64,000 nucleotides of DNA from Nitrospira sp. (GTDB taxonomy: Bacteria; Nitrospirota; Nitrospiria; Nitrospirales; UBA8639), in NCBI GenBank assembly GCA_024760505.1, contig CP058931.1:868001-932000 (forward strand), in the 5' to 3' direction. Below are positions 25,792-35,305 of the stretch, one piece after another. The notes below the pieces were generated by a model that had not been told where the DNA came from, made no database searches, and was given only the letters and a program-made list of their open reading frames with translations. Numbering within the stretch: the first letter of the stretch is position 1; the number at the start of each line of letters is the position of its first letter. Made by a program: the position numbers and the translations under genes.

Positions 25792-26268
25792 CACTCCTTC
25801 ATTCGCTCCCCGTACAAAATTCCACTCGAAAATCCGTTATTTTTGTAACCCTGTCAAAAAGCATACTCTATAAAATTTCATCCATCGCTTTATCGAAAAG
25901 CAACTGGATATAAGTACATTAGTTTAATCACTAAATCTTAAGGCTGGGCATACCTTTCCACTCCCAAGAATCTCTTGCCCATTGTCTTCTCCGCATTGCA
26001 TAAACTACTTGGCTCTCTTAAAAAACACCTTTCACAAGCCTATCCTGAAAATTGTGATCCCAATATACTGACGGTACCATTACCAACGAAGTTGGCAACG
26101 GACTTGCTCAATCGTATGTTCCAAGACAAAGCATCGAGGACGTATTCGTAACAAAGCAGAGCCAAATAGGGGATACAAAAAGACATCCAATCACACGCGA
26201 ATATATGGAAACAACATCAAACATTGGCCCACGGTCAATATCTTGAACTGATGGAGATGCGGAGACGT
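25792..26268. other. Gene-free stretch
   Basis: About 475 AT-rich bases before the methyltransferase-TPR gene. I see no gene, tRNA or clear terminator. It should contain the promoter of the downstream gene, but no convincing -35/-10 pair was found. Confidence 0.4.
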
Positions 26269-27363
26269 ATGAACATTGTGGAAAAAATGAAACATGACTG
26301 GAACGAACGGGCCCAACACCATGCCAGATTCTGGATTGCCACCGAGGATTACCGCACAGAAGAGAAATTTGCTCAATCGGGAAAAGACACTGCCCAGGCT
26401 CTGTTGGCAACCCTTCCTGTCCCTCCCTTATCGTCGTGGAAAGTCCTGGACATCGGATGCGGCATTGGCAGAGTCCTCAAAGCTCTCGCCTCCTATTTTG
26501 ATTACTTAGTTGGAGTCGATGTCTCCTCCGCAATGATTGCCCAGAGTAAACAGTGGTTAGCCGACGTTCCCCATGTTCACACGTATGAAACCTCTGGAGT
26601 GGATCTTCGAGAATTTCCTCACTCCTCATTTGATCTGGTCTATTCCTATGTCACATTTCAGCATATGCCCCGTCCTGTGTTTGAACGTTACCTGGGAGAA
26701 ATCCACCGCGTCTTGACTCCTCATGGCTATCTGGTCTTTCAACTGCCCATAGGCCATTATCTTGATGTTCCTCTCGAGGACACCATTGGGATACGGTCGT
26801 ATTCCCATCAGGAAATTGAAGAAACCCTTCGGCGGAACGGCTTAGGCTTCCTTCCGCACCCATCATCCAATCCCGAATTCACAGAGACGTCTGAAACGCA
26901 TAGTCACCGTTTCCGGTTGGCACAAAAGATCGGTCCATTAAGCCCCACTGTCTCAATGGACTGGGACGAATTGGAACAACCGCACTTTGTCTCTGAACTG
27001 GAAAACCATCTTTATGGCATTTATGCGGATAATTGCGCATGCTCAGGCGACTATCAGAAAGGAATTCAGACGCTGCAAACCCTGATTAATAAGAATCCCA
27101 CAACTCTGGAAGGAAGATTACGGTTAGCAGCATTATTGATCGAGACCGGACAACTCCCACAAGCTTTGGTTACCATGAAAGAAATCATCACCATCCATCC
27201 TGGATACCAAGAAGGCCATCGAACGCTCAGGCAACTTCTCGAGAAACGTCCGAATCTACATCCTTCTCAAATTCCTTCTCTATCCACAACCAGCAAGTAC
27301 TCTCCTGCCCACGCATCCCGAAATACTCCTGCATTGGCAAACAGGGAATATTCAACCACATAA
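26269..27363 (+). CDS. SAM-dependent methyltransferase with C-terminal TPRs
   Basis: About 364 residues from ATG 26269, which has GGAG four bases upstream; in-frame starts at 26224 and 26251 are possible. Methyltransferase motifs: VLDIGCGIGRVLKAL, VGVDVSSAMI, FDLVYSYVTFQHMP and LTPHGYLVFQLP. The last third has two TPR-like units (YQKGIQTLQTLINKNPTTLE, LPQALVTMKEIITIHPGYQE). Such fusions occur in enzymes acting on proteins or cell-surface glycans. Substrate unknown. Confidence 0.82.
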   Translation: MNIVEKMKHDWNERAQHHARFWIATEDYRTEEKFAQSGKDTAQALLATLPVPPLSSWKVLDIGCGIGRVLKALASYFDYLVGVDVSSAMIAQSKQWLADVPHVHTYETSGVDLREFPHSSFDLVYSYVTFQHMPRPVFERYLGEIHRVLTPHGYLVFQLPIGHYLDVPLEDTIGIRSYSHQEIEETLRRNGLGFLPHPSSNPEFTETSETHSHRFRLAQKIGPLSPTVSMDWDELEQPHFVSELENHLYGIYADNCACSGDYQKGIQTLQTLINKNPTTLEGRLRLAALLIETGQLPQALVTMKEIITIHPGYQEGHRTLRQLLEKRPNLHPSQIPSLSTTSKYSPAHASRNTPALANREYSTT

Positions 27364-27461
27364 AGTCTGAACACAATTCACTATCCACCGTGCCTCCCGT
27401 CAGCCAGCCATAGGGGATCAACATACATTTGTAAATTTTGACTTTCTAATAGCATTTCTTT

Positions 27462-27470
27462 TGTTATAAT
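27462..27470 (+). promoter_or_regulatory. Extended -10 promoter of the DUF3015 gene
   Basis: TGTTATAAT is a perfect extended -10 (TGn-TATAAT) 60 bases upstream of the DUF3015 start. A TTGACT at 27438-27443 is a consensus-like -35 but lies 21 bases away, longer than usual, so the extended -10 probably carries activity. Confidence 0.5.
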
Positions 27471-27529
27471 CAAGCTCACGAGTCGTAAACCAATTCCTTG
27501 ATTTCTCACCAACAAACTAGGAGGAAAGC

Positions 27530-28048
27530 ATGGCAGAAAAACCATGGGTATTGTTGTCAACATTTTTTCTGGTCATGGGAATGTCGGGCATGGCGTTAGG
27601 GAATCCGCCAAACAATGGCCCAGGTTGCGGGTTAGGGAAACTCGCGTGGGAAGAAACCTCTGTCAGTAAAAGCAATATTGCTCCTCAGGTCATGATGGCC
27701 ACAACCAACGGCACATTTGGATCTCAAACATTTGGGATCAGTTCGGGAACTTCCGGTTGCACCAATGATGGGCAAGTCTGGGCATCAGAAAAAGTGAACG
27801 TCTTTGCAGCTATTAATTTTGACAATTTGGCTCAAGAAATGGCTCAAGGAGAAGGCGAACATCTCACGTCATTGGCCACACTAATGGGTATTCCTGTCGC
27901 CCAACAACCTGCGTTCTTTGCCATGACCCAAGAGAAATACACCACCCTCGTTCAGGAGGGTGAAACCTCGCCAAAGGCGGTGGTAAAAGCCATTCACGAT
28001 GCCATGGTCGACCATCCCGTTTTAGCTCAAGTCACGACATCGAAGTAA
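27530..28048 (+). CDS. DUF3015 family exported protein
   Basis: A 172-residue protein with AGGAGGAAA before ATG and a cleavable signal (VLLSTFFLVMGMSGMALG). The mature start NNGPGCGLGKLAWE and the stretch QVMMATTNGTFGSQTFGISS with a later Cys (SGCTND) are the DUF3015 signature. Function is unknown; the family often sits beside DUF4105 genes, as here. Confidence 0.9.
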   Translation: MAEKPWVLLSTFFLVMGMSGMALGNPPNNGPGCGLGKLAWEETSVSKSNIAPQVMMATTNGTFGSQTFGISSGTSGCTNDGQVWASEKVNVFAAINFDNLAQEMAQGEGEHLTSLATLMGIPVAQQPAFFAMTQEKYTTLVQEGETSPKAVVKAIHDAMVDHPVLAQVTTSK

Positions 28049-28057
28049 ATTATTTCA

Positions 28058-28090
28058 GGCTCCGGCTGGTAAAGCCGGAGCCTCTCTTTT
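28058..28090 (+). terminator. Rho-independent terminator after the DUF3015 gene
   Basis: Perfect 10-bp stem GGCTCCGGCT / AGCCGGAGCC (28058-28067, 28073-28082) with loop GGTAA, followed by TCTCTTTT. It lies between the two genes of the DUF3015-DUF4105 pair and would reduce read-through into the second. Confidence 0.88.
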
Positions 28091-28107
28091 CTTTACCTTC
28101 CTGACAT

Positions 28108-30015
28108 GTGTTAAACATTCTTCTTCTTTTTCTTGCACTTCTGCTCCTTCCCTTTGAGCTCAAGGCCCAAGCCCCCCCTCCTTCTCCCTATCTGCAAGAA
28201 CTCCTTCAACAAGCCACCACGGAAAAACTTCACCAGGACCGCTACTGGCATCGTTTACTCCACTACCGACAAAACCCTTTTGGTGGCCACACCAGCGAGG
28301 TCGATGATCCAGGGTTTTTCCTTTCACCAGATGGGAAAACCGATCCAGAAGCTGAATTACAAGCCACACTGACATATTTTTTTTCTGATACCTTAGTTGG
28401 TCGCTCCAAACAGCCGGCACAATGTGCTTTTATTGCCCGATATCACTGGCTGAAGAAGAATTTGCACTTTCAGGACTCTCAACTTATCCCACATCCATGC
28501 GAACGTTTTGTCAGTTGGCTTAAAGAACTGAATCCGGCCTCGATTACCTTTATTTTTCCTTCGGCCTATATGGATAACCCCGCCTCGATGTTCGGGCATT
28601 CATTTTTACGAGTGGATCAAAAAGGCCAAACTGCAGAAACGAATATTTTGGCGTATACGATTAACTACGCCGCGGAGGTCCCGCCGGATGCGGGAATTGA
28701 ATTCGCGTATAAAGGAATATTTGGAGGATACAAGGGGTTTTTTTCGACCATTCCCTATTACATGAAGGTCAAAGAATACCGGGATCTCGAGAATAGAGAC
28801 ATTTGGGAATATCGCTTGAATTTTTCACAAGAGCAATATCACAGATTGCTCATGCATGCGTGGGAATTAGGGAATGCCTATTTTGACTATTACTTCTTTA
28901 AAGAAAATTGTGCGTACCACATTCTCTCACTCCTGGAAGTAGCCGATCCCAATCTCCACCTGACCGACCAATTTCACTTTGCGACGATTCCTGCCGATAC
29001 CATTCGCCTTCTTACTCGACAGAAAGGATTGGTTCAAAAAATTTCTTATCGTCCCGCCCGCAGTACTATCCTCAAACGCAAGAGAGAAGGGTTAACAAAA
29101 GAAGAAGCCTCCTTGGTCCGAAAACTCCTTCACGATCCTCAGATGACAAGCCAATTCGAATTTCTTCAATTACCACAAACCCGGAAAACATTCCTTCTGG
29201 ATTTCGCTTCAGACGTCTTGCGCTATAAAGGGGTAACCGATCAAGACAACGTTGAAGACTATAAGGCCAAAAATCGATCTATCCTAGTGGCACGCAGTCA
29301 CATTCCCATCCCATCCGTCCCCTTTCCGATGAAACCATTTTCCCTTTCTCCCGAACACGGACACCAAACGATCAGAGTCGGAGGTGGAGTCGGATGGAGA
29401 AACAATAAAATATTTGAAGAAATCAACTTCCGAGGCGCCTATCACGATCTCCTGGACCCAGACCCAGGATACACCCGGGATGCCCAGATAGAATTACTTG
29501 ATTTGCGGCTGAGGCATTATCAGCACCAAAACCAATTTCGAGTAGAACGATTCACCTTTGCCAATATCCTCTCCTTGGCCCCCATTGATTCGTTGTTTAG
29601 TTCGCCATCATGGAAAATCAATGTTGGAATGAACACCGTCAAGACATCGACTTGCGACCTCTGTTCAAATGGGAATGCCAATGCGGGAATCGGTGGAGCC
29701 CTGGAAACTCGGGTGTTTCAACGGGAAGTCTTTTTTCTTTTTGGGGAGATGGATGCCAACATCAGTGGCGGGTACAAAGAAAATCACCGGGTGGGGGGAG
29801 GAGTATCTGGCGGCGTGATGGCCACTATCACTCCGAACTGGAAATGGCTCATGTCAGCAGGGTATTTGTATTACCCCCTTGGAGATCGATCGCATGACAT
29901 CCCTATTTCTGTGGGCCAACGATGGACATTTGCCAAAAACTTCGCGGTGCGCGCCACCTTCACCCACCATGATCAGGACAATGAAATTTTGGGTGTATTT
30001 CATGGTTATTTTTGA
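28108..30015 (+). CDS. DUF4105 (Lnb N-terminal periplasmic) protein with barrel-like C-terminus
   Basis: A 635-residue protein from GTG 28108 with a signal peptide (ILLLFLALLLLPFELKAQA). The N-terminal 300 residues carry DUF4105 hallmarks: SAYMDNPASMFGHSFLRVDQ, AYTINYAAE, GIFGGYKGFFSTIPYYMKVK, and FFKENCAYHILSLLE with a conserved Cys, a papain/NlpC-like arrangement. The C-terminal 220 residues alternate hydrophobic strands (GGVGWRNNKIFEEINFRGAY, VGGGVSGGVMATITP) and end in F, like an outer-membrane barrel. Possibly a lipid or peptide amidase/acyltransferase at the outer membrane; this is inference. Confidence 0.85.
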   Translation: MLNILLLFLALLLLPFELKAQAPPPSPYLQELLQQATTEKLHQDRYWHRLLHYRQNPFGGHTSEVDDPGFFLSPDGKTDPEAELQATLTYFFSDTLVGRSKQPAQCAFIARYHWLKKNLHFQDSQLIPHPCERFVSWLKELNPASITFIFPSAYMDNPASMFGHSFLRVDQKGQTAETNILAYTINYAAEVPPDAGIEFAYKGIFGGYKGFFSTIPYYMKVKEYRDLENRDIWEYRLNFSQEQYHRLLMHAWELGNAYFDYYFFKENCAYHILSLLEVADPNLHLTDQFHFATIPADTIRLLTRQKGLVQKISYRPARSTILKRKREGLTKEEASLVRKLLHDPQMTSQFEFLQLPQTRKTFLLDFASDVLRYKGVTDQDNVEDYKAKNRSILVARSHIPIPSVPFPMKPFSLSPEHGHQTIRVGGGVGWRNNKIFEEINFRGAYHDLLDPDPGYTRDAQIELLDLRLRHYQHQNQFRVERFTFANILSLAPIDSLFSSPSWKINVGMNTVKTSTCDLCSNGNANAGIGGALETRVFQREVFFLFGEMDANISGGYKENHRVGGGVSGGVMATITPNWKWLMSAGYLYYPLGDRSHDIPISVGQRWTFAKNFAVRATFTHHDQDNEILGVFHGYF

Positions 30016-30135
30016 TTCAGGAATGCCATTATTTTCACCCTTTATAGGATCCGCAGCTCCAAACAACGTCACAGAACCACTTAAACCTTATAGAGGCGAG
30101 AGCATGAGAGTTGCAGAGACAAGTTGAACGCCACA

Positions 30136-30768
30136 TTAAAATATATAACCAATTCCACCTATAAAATATTCGCTTCGAAAATTCGCGGAGAGTTGGTTCC
30201 AGTGGTAATTCGCAGCACTGTATTTATACTCCCCAAACACGAACCAATTCGCGGCAACTACAAACTGAATTCCGCCAAAGAACTGATATCCCGGAGCTAA
30301 ACTCGTTTCCATATTGCGGTTTTTTCTACCGGGAATATCCGAATGATGAAGGATTCCATTCGAGAGCCCCCCTCCTATTCCCACATACGGCCGTGCATAT
30401 GGGCCAGGATACCGCAAGATGACATTGACCATCGAGCTATACGTCACAAGGCCACTTTTACCTTTACCCGTTTCTGCACCATTTTCTTCGATTGGGAATC
30501 TCAAGGAGTTATTCTGTCCAAATGACTCCAGTTCAACTCCAAGATATCCCTTAAAAAAAGACGGGAATAATCCAACCTTCACTCCCAGACCAGGATGACC
30601 ATGAATTCTTTCATCAGTAACACCATTCCCCTTAAATGAAAGGCCCTGGCTTAAGGGTTGAGTGGCCATCCCATAACCAGCCAGATAAATCTCTATGTTC
30701 TCCAATGCATAAACTTTTGATGGAGCAGAAAGCAGCATCAAGCATATCAGGACTGCTAGGATTTGCAT
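30136..30768 (-). CDS. Outer-membrane beta-barrel protein
   Basis: A 210-residue protein with a signal peptide (LAVLICLMLLSAPSKVYA). The mature part alternates amphipathic strands (IEIYLAGYGMATQP, HPGLGVKVGLFPSFF, YLGVELESFG, PYARPYVGIGGGLSNGI, WFVFGEYKYSAANYHW) and ends in the strand YFIGGIGYIF with terminal Phe, the BAM-recognised C-terminus. It looks like an eight-stranded OmpA/OmpW-size barrel. Substrate or role unknown. Convergent with the DUF4105 gene. Confidence 0.82.
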   Translation of the reverse strand: MQILAVLICLMLLSAPSKVYALENIEIYLAGYGMATQPLSQGLSFKGNGVTDERIHGHPGLGVKVGLFPSFFKGYLGVELESFGQNNSLRFPIEENGAETGKGKSGLVTYSSMVNVILRYPGPYARPYVGIGGGLSNGILHHSDIPGRKNRNMETSLAPGYQFFGGIQFVVAANWFVFGEYKYSAANYHWNQLSANFRSEYFIGGIGYIF

Positions 30769-30821
30769 GCTGAACGTTCCAAATTGTCACTCGGCAAAAA
30801 CCCAGGTCCGGTCATTTTGGC

Positions 30822-30862
30822 AAAAAAAAGGGAGCACCCAGAATAACCTTCCAAGTGCTCCC
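30822..30862 (-). terminator. Terminator of the TRL gene
   Basis: Stem GGGAGCAC / GTGCTCCC (30830-30837, 30855-30862) with a 17-base loop; on the minus strand it is followed by eight T. It lies 30 bases past the stop of the TRL gene. Confidence 0.8.
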
Positions 30863-30892
30863 CGCCAACATGAGAATCTCTTTTTGGGAAAC

Positions 30893-31237
30893 CTAGTTTC
30901 CTCTCGCAATCGTACACACTTCAGTATACACTCCCCATACAATATTTTTGTAGGAGGTATTCACATATACCAGCTTTGAAATTCCTCCATTGGCCATGGC
31001 GGTCTCAACTCGTGTATCTCCGGACGCCACAATGCCCAAAATTTGGTGGCTACAAGCTGTTCCCGTTTTCGCCGCTGCGACACCGTTATCCAACACCAAG
31101 CTCCCCCCCTGCACATCAGTGTAAATACCCGCAACAGCAAATGACGCATTGGGCTGCTGAAAACTTGCCGCCCCCATACACCCGACAAGCATGAAACACA
31201 TCAACCCCACAAGAACCAGATTTACGCACTGTTTCAT
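30893..31237 (-). CDS. TRL-domain lipoprotein
   Basis: About 114 residues from ATG 31237, which has GGAGG upstream. The leader VLVGLMCFMLVGCMG ends in a lipobox (LVGC). The mature part matches the TRL-like family: GIYTDVQGGSLVLDN, KTGTACSHQILGIVASGD, TAMANGGISKLVYVNTSYKN, GVYTEVCTIARG. TRL proteins are small, widespread envelope proteins of unknown function. It has its own terminator. Confidence 0.88.
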   Translation of the reverse strand: MKQCVNLVLVGLMCFMLVGCMGAASFQQPNASFAVAGIYTDVQGGSLVLDNGVAAAKTGTACSHQILGIVASGDTRVETAMANGGISKLVYVNTSYKNIVWGVYTEVCTIARGN

Positions 31238-31530
31238 CAAAACCTCCTCTGTTAATGGTATATGAAATTTTCACCAAAAATTCAGTTACCCTTAAGTAGC
31301 GTATTCAAAAAATAATGTCAACAATCCGCTATCCGCTGCTCCTCCAAGAATCGCACTTTCTTCCCTAAAATCTTCAAGAAGGGTAGGTAAAAATCTTCCA
31401 TACGGTGAATCTCACTGGCTAAAACCTGGGCCCCCCCTTTCCACAGACCCCACTTTTTTGTTTAGATGAAAGACGTGAACAGAATAGAGAGCTTCCGATT
31501 CTTATGGCCAAATTTCATATGAGCATGTAA

Positions 31531-32382
31531 ATGAGTTTAGAAGACGAATTTTGCGATATCATTAAAAAAGCCCGCTTTGGGCAAGGGCTGGGGATTGAGA
31601 CCCTGGCGGAATTGGCGAAAATGGAGCAGGCCGAGGTTGAGCACCTGGAGAAAGGCCATCGACCTCCGACCAAAGGCGAAATTCAAGGAATTAGCCAGGC
31701 CTTACACCTGCGTGTTGGACCCCTGGTAAGTCTGACTTTAGACGGATGGTTACCTCAGTCTCAACCGGAATGGACGACTGAACACGATCTTGTTCAGACC
31801 ATCAAAGGCGACATTGGCGGCTATGAGGTCAAAGGCTATCTGTTAACTGATCCAGCCACCAAACAGGCCCTCATGATTGATACAGGGTACAATGCCAAGC
31901 AGATGCTTGAGAGCATCTCCCAGCGCGATTTGACCTTGATCGGCGTTTGCCTCACCCATGGACATACGGACCATGCGGGAGGGCTGGAAGAGATTCTGGC
32001 TCGATGGCCAGTGCCGGTCTATCTGGGCAATGGAGATTTCGATCTGCTCCCATGGCGACCACCTGACGCCTCCATAAAAATACCAGCCGACCATCAGGTG
32101 ATTGCCCTGGGAGAGTTGACGGTTGAATGTTTGGCCACCCCGGGCCATACCCCTGGAGGATTTTGCTACCTGCTGTCGCTCAAAGGCCAAACACTATGTT
32201 TTGTGGGGGATACGCTCTTTTCCGGTTCGGTGGGGCGTTCCAACCCTTTTTCACTGTATCCACAACATTTGCAATCCGTTCGCCATACCCTGTTACACTT
32301 ACCAAAAGACACCGCTTTGTTTCCTGGCCATGGTCCCTCCACAACAGTGACTGAGGAACAAGCGCACAATCCATTTGCCTGA
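31531..32382 (+). CDS. XRE-type HTH fused to metallo-beta-lactamase-fold hydrolase
   Basis: A 283-residue two-domain protein. Residues 1-70 look like an XRE helix-turn-helix (ARFGQGLGIETLAELAKMEQ, VEHLEKGHRPPTKGEIQGIS, LHLRVGPLV). Residues 85-280 are a glyoxalase II-like metallo-beta-lactamase: LTHGHTDHAGG, LATPGHTPGGFCY, VGDTLFSGSVGR, LFPGHGPSTT, with all metal ligands. The catalytic half probably hydrolyses a thioester or related compound and the HTH half may bind DNA. The M50 protease gene begins about 50 bases later on the same strand. Confidence 0.85.
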   Translation: MSLEDEFCDIIKKARFGQGLGIETLAELAKMEQAEVEHLEKGHRPPTKGEIQGISQALHLRVGPLVSLTLDGWLPQSQPEWTTEHDLVQTIKGDIGGYEVKGYLLTDPATKQALMIDTGYNAKQMLESISQRDLTLIGVCLTHGHTDHAGGLEEILARWPVPVYLGNGDFDLLPWRPPDASIKIPADHQVIALGELTVECLATPGHTPGGFCYLLSLKGQTLCFVGDTLFSGSVGRSNPFSLYPQHLQSVRHTLLHLPKDTALFPGHGPSTTVTEEQAHNPFA

Positions 32383-32432
32383 TATTGCATGTCAGACCAA
32401 TTACTGGCTTGGCATTTAATAGGGACGTGTTA

Positions 32433-33563
32433 ATGGATCACCAATCCCCTGAACCTTCCACTCCTTCAGAGAATAAGCCAACTCCCCCACCTTCTCTGTT
32501 GAATCCTATTGCTCACACCGTTCCACTGCCCCGGACAGCCCCACCTGCTCCTCCGCCTCCAATCAGTCCTATCTCCAGAGACGACATACGTCAAGAAGGC
32601 ACAACCCAAGCATCCTCCCGTGGAATAGATCATGGGCAATCCCTTCAGCCTGAACTACTCGAAACTGGAGATGAGGTGGACGAATTCCCTGCTCCAACTC
32701 ACAGCGCCTTTTCTCAATGGGGACTTCCTATTTTGCTTTTTGGGCTCACCGTCTTCACCACACTCTGGGCAGGAGCATTTCAAGTGAATACAAAACCCGT
32801 CAATGGGGCCTGGGATTTTTTAATGCGCTATCCTGGCTCTTTAGTCAATGGGATCCCCTTTGCTGCAACCCTTTTAGGTATCCTCGTTACCCATGAATTC
32901 GGGCATTACCTCCTCTCTCGCATTCATCGTGTGCCCGCGTCCTTACCGCTGTTCATCCCTGGCCCTCCACACTTCATCGGTACCTTTGGGGCAGTGATTC
33001 GCATGCGATCGGCCATTATGAATCGGCGCGCGCTTTTTGATATTGGCGTTGCAGGTCCCATAGCCGGTTTTATCGCAGCAGTCGTGGCTATTATTATCGG
33101 ACTCTCCCTTTCCCATATCGTCCCACGATCACAAACGTACGGCTTACAGTTGGGCGAACCACTCCTGCTGCAATGGTTTGGCTGGCTCATGTTTGGCCCG
33201 ATTCCTCCTACGCACGATATTGTACTCCATCCCATTGCCTTCGCCGCGTGGTTCGGATTTTTCGTCACCGCCATTAATTTACTGCCTTTGGGTCAATTGG
33301 ACGGAGGCCATGTGGCATTTGCGGTGTTAGGCCGTCGGCAACGCTCACTGGCCTTGGGAACGATTCCCATCCTTATTTACTTGGGCCTCACGGGTTGGCC
33401 TGGATGGATTCTCTGGGTCGGCCTGGCTAGCCTTGTCGGCATTGCCCACCCCCCGGTCATTGACCCTGACGTCGTTTTGGGCAAACACCGCCGATGGGTG
33501 GCTTGGGCAGCCTTGGCTATTTTCATTGTGACTTTCGCCCCAGTGCCGTTTTCCGTTGGCTGA
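32433..33563 (+). CDS. Site-2 protease family (M50) membrane metalloprotease
   Basis: About 376 residues from ATG 32433. A 100-residue cytoplasmic-looking Pro-rich region comes first, then six or more membrane helices. Zinc motif HEFGHYLLSR lies in one helix and the third ligand is in NLLPLGQLDGGH. The family (S2P, like FtsH-independent plant EGY and bacterial homologs) cuts substrates in the membrane. The cargo is unknown and no PDZ domain is visible. Confidence 0.9.
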   Translation: MDHQSPEPSTPSENKPTPPPSLLNPIAHTVPLPRTAPPAPPPPISPISRDDIRQEGTTQASSRGIDHGQSLQPELLETGDEVDEFPAPTHSAFSQWGLPILLFGLTVFTTLWAGAFQVNTKPVNGAWDFLMRYPGSLVNGIPFAATLLGILVTHEFGHYLLSRIHRVPASLPLFIPGPPHFIGTFGAVIRMRSAIMNRRALFDIGVAGPIAGFIAAVVAIIIGLSLSHIVPRSQTYGLQLGEPLLLQWFGWLMFGPIPPTHDIVLHPIAFAAWFGFFVTAINLLPLGQLDGGHVAFAVLGRRQRSLALGTIPILIYLGLTGWPGWILWVGLASLVGIAHPPVIDPDVVLGKHRRWVAWAALAIFIVTFAPVPFSVG

Positions 33564-33677
33564 CAGACATGTTAGCCTTCCCTATGCCCTGGTTGTTCAC
33601 GGACTATCATCCGTTTTCTCCACCATCGTTTCCGGGCTGGAATTCCCAGCCCAACCACGAAAAGGAATCGTGATCTC

Positions 33678-35081
33678 ATGAGTGACTATCAATCCCAATT
33701 ACGCACCTACATTCAAGATCACCGCGCCAGCTTTGAAGACCTCCTTAGTCAAATGGTGGAAGTGCCATCAGTGAGTTCAGACCCTGAGCATGCCCCCGAT
33801 ATGCAACGGATGGCGCAATTAGCCGTTCAGTATCTGGAACAATTTGGAGCCAAGGCCTCTATTGTGAATACCAGTGGGTTCCCTAGCGTGTCCGGAGAAT
33901 GGATGGCCGGGCGCCAATACCCCAGCCTGACCATTTACAATCATTTAGACGTCCAACCTGCTCAGGAACCGGAATGGCGGCAGCCTCCCTTTGCCTTTCA
34001 TAAAGATGGGGATCGGTACTGTGGACGTGGAGCGACGGACGATAAAGGCCCGGCGTTAACCGCCCTCTTTGCTGCAAAATTTGCCAGAGAAGCCGGTATC
34101 CCCCTGAACATCCGGGTCCTCTGGGAATTGGAAGAAGAAATTGCCAGCCCGAATTTTTCAGAGGTCCTTCAGAACCGTAAAGCGGTCCCTGCGTCCGATT
34201 CGGTTCTGGTGTCTGATACGATTTGGGTAGCGAAGGATCGCCCGGCTCTCTCCTGCGGACTTCGCGGTTTATTAGTGGCCAAATTGGTGCTTCGGACAGG
34301 GGAAACCGATATTCATTCCGGTCTCACGGGCGGCGGGGCGCGCAACCCCTTGGCGGAATTATGTGAAGCCGCCTATTCCTGCTTGGACGCGAAAACGGGC
34401 CGCGTGAAAATACCAGGGTTCTACGATGACGTCGTCCCGCCCACCCGAACCGAACTGAAAAATTTTCTGGCATCAGGATTTCAGGTTCGGCTTTTTAAAG
34501 AAGCCTATCAATTGCGATCGCTGCGAACATCCGATCCTCAGGATTTACTCAAACGAATTTGGGCCTCTCCCACCTTTGAAGTGCATGGGTTAACGGGTGG
34601 GCATATGGGCCCAGGCGTCAAAACCATTGTACCGGCCTGGGGTGAACTCAAAGTGAGTATGCGATTAGTTCCCAACCAACATCCCTCAAAAATTTTCCGA
34701 CTCCTGAAAAAACACCTCCGTAATCGCAATCCTGATATTGAGGTGATTAATGATGGAGAACTGGAACCCTATCGGGGAATTTCCGAGGGCCCTTATGCGG
34801 AGGCATTACAAGAGGCGGTAGCCCAGGCCTTTGGACGCCGCCCGGTGTTTGTACGGGAAGGTGGATCTATCGGAGCCATTGCGGTGTTACAACGTGCCTG
34901 GAAGGTCCCGATTCTGTTTATGGGTCTCAGTCTACCTGAACATGGGTATCATGCACCCAACGAATATTTCGATTGGGGACAAGCCTCAGGGGGGATACAA
35001 GCCTTCGTCCACTACTTCGATCACTTGAGTCAGATGCCACCTGAAACACGTCACGCAAAATCAAAGACGGAAAATTCATAA
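33678..35081 (+). CDS. M20-family dipeptidase
   Basis: A 467-residue M20 metallopeptidase of the carnosinase-like group. Metal ligands and catalytic residues: IYNHLDVQPAQ (His, Asp), CGRGATDDKGP (bridging Asp), ELEEEIASPNF (catalytic Glu and ligand), SDTIWV (Asp) and LSLPEHGYHAPNEYF (His). The inserted lid domain contains DIHSGLTGGGARNPL. It should cleave dipeptides in the cytoplasm. It starts just over 100 bases after the M50 gene on the same strand. Confidence 0.9.
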   Translation: MSDYQSQLRTYIQDHRASFEDLLSQMVEVPSVSSDPEHAPDMQRMAQLAVQYLEQFGAKASIVNTSGFPSVSGEWMAGRQYPSLTIYNHLDVQPAQEPEWRQPPFAFHKDGDRYCGRGATDDKGPALTALFAAKFAREAGIPLNIRVLWELEEEIASPNFSEVLQNRKAVPASDSVLVSDTIWVAKDRPALSCGLRGLLVAKLVLRTGETDIHSGLTGGGARNPLAELCEAAYSCLDAKTGRVKIPGFYDDVVPPTRTELKNFLASGFQVRLFKEAYQLRSLRTSDPQDLLKRIWASPTFEVHGLTGGHMGPGVKTIVPAWGELKVSMRLVPNQHPSKIFRLLKKHLRNRNPDIEVINDGELEPYRGISEGPYAEALQEAVAQAFGRRPVFVREGGSIGAIAVLQRAWKVPILFMGLSLPEHGYHAPNEYFDWGQASGGIQAFVHYFDHLSQMPPETRHAKSKTENS

Positions 35082-35305
35082 TATCCCCACCGATCGAATT
35101 TCTATAGGATCGTTTTACCTCTATACAGCCCACCTTTCTTAACACTATTACCCATCCCATAAAAACCTGACCCAGAAAATGTCTCCGTCGTCCTTTTGTT
35201 GTCTCATTACCAAAAAAGAGGGTTGAAGTTATTCATCCAAAATGGTCAAGTAGGCAAATTCGATCAGGTTTTTCTGCATAGCCATCTGCGTCAGGAGGAC
35301 AGTGC

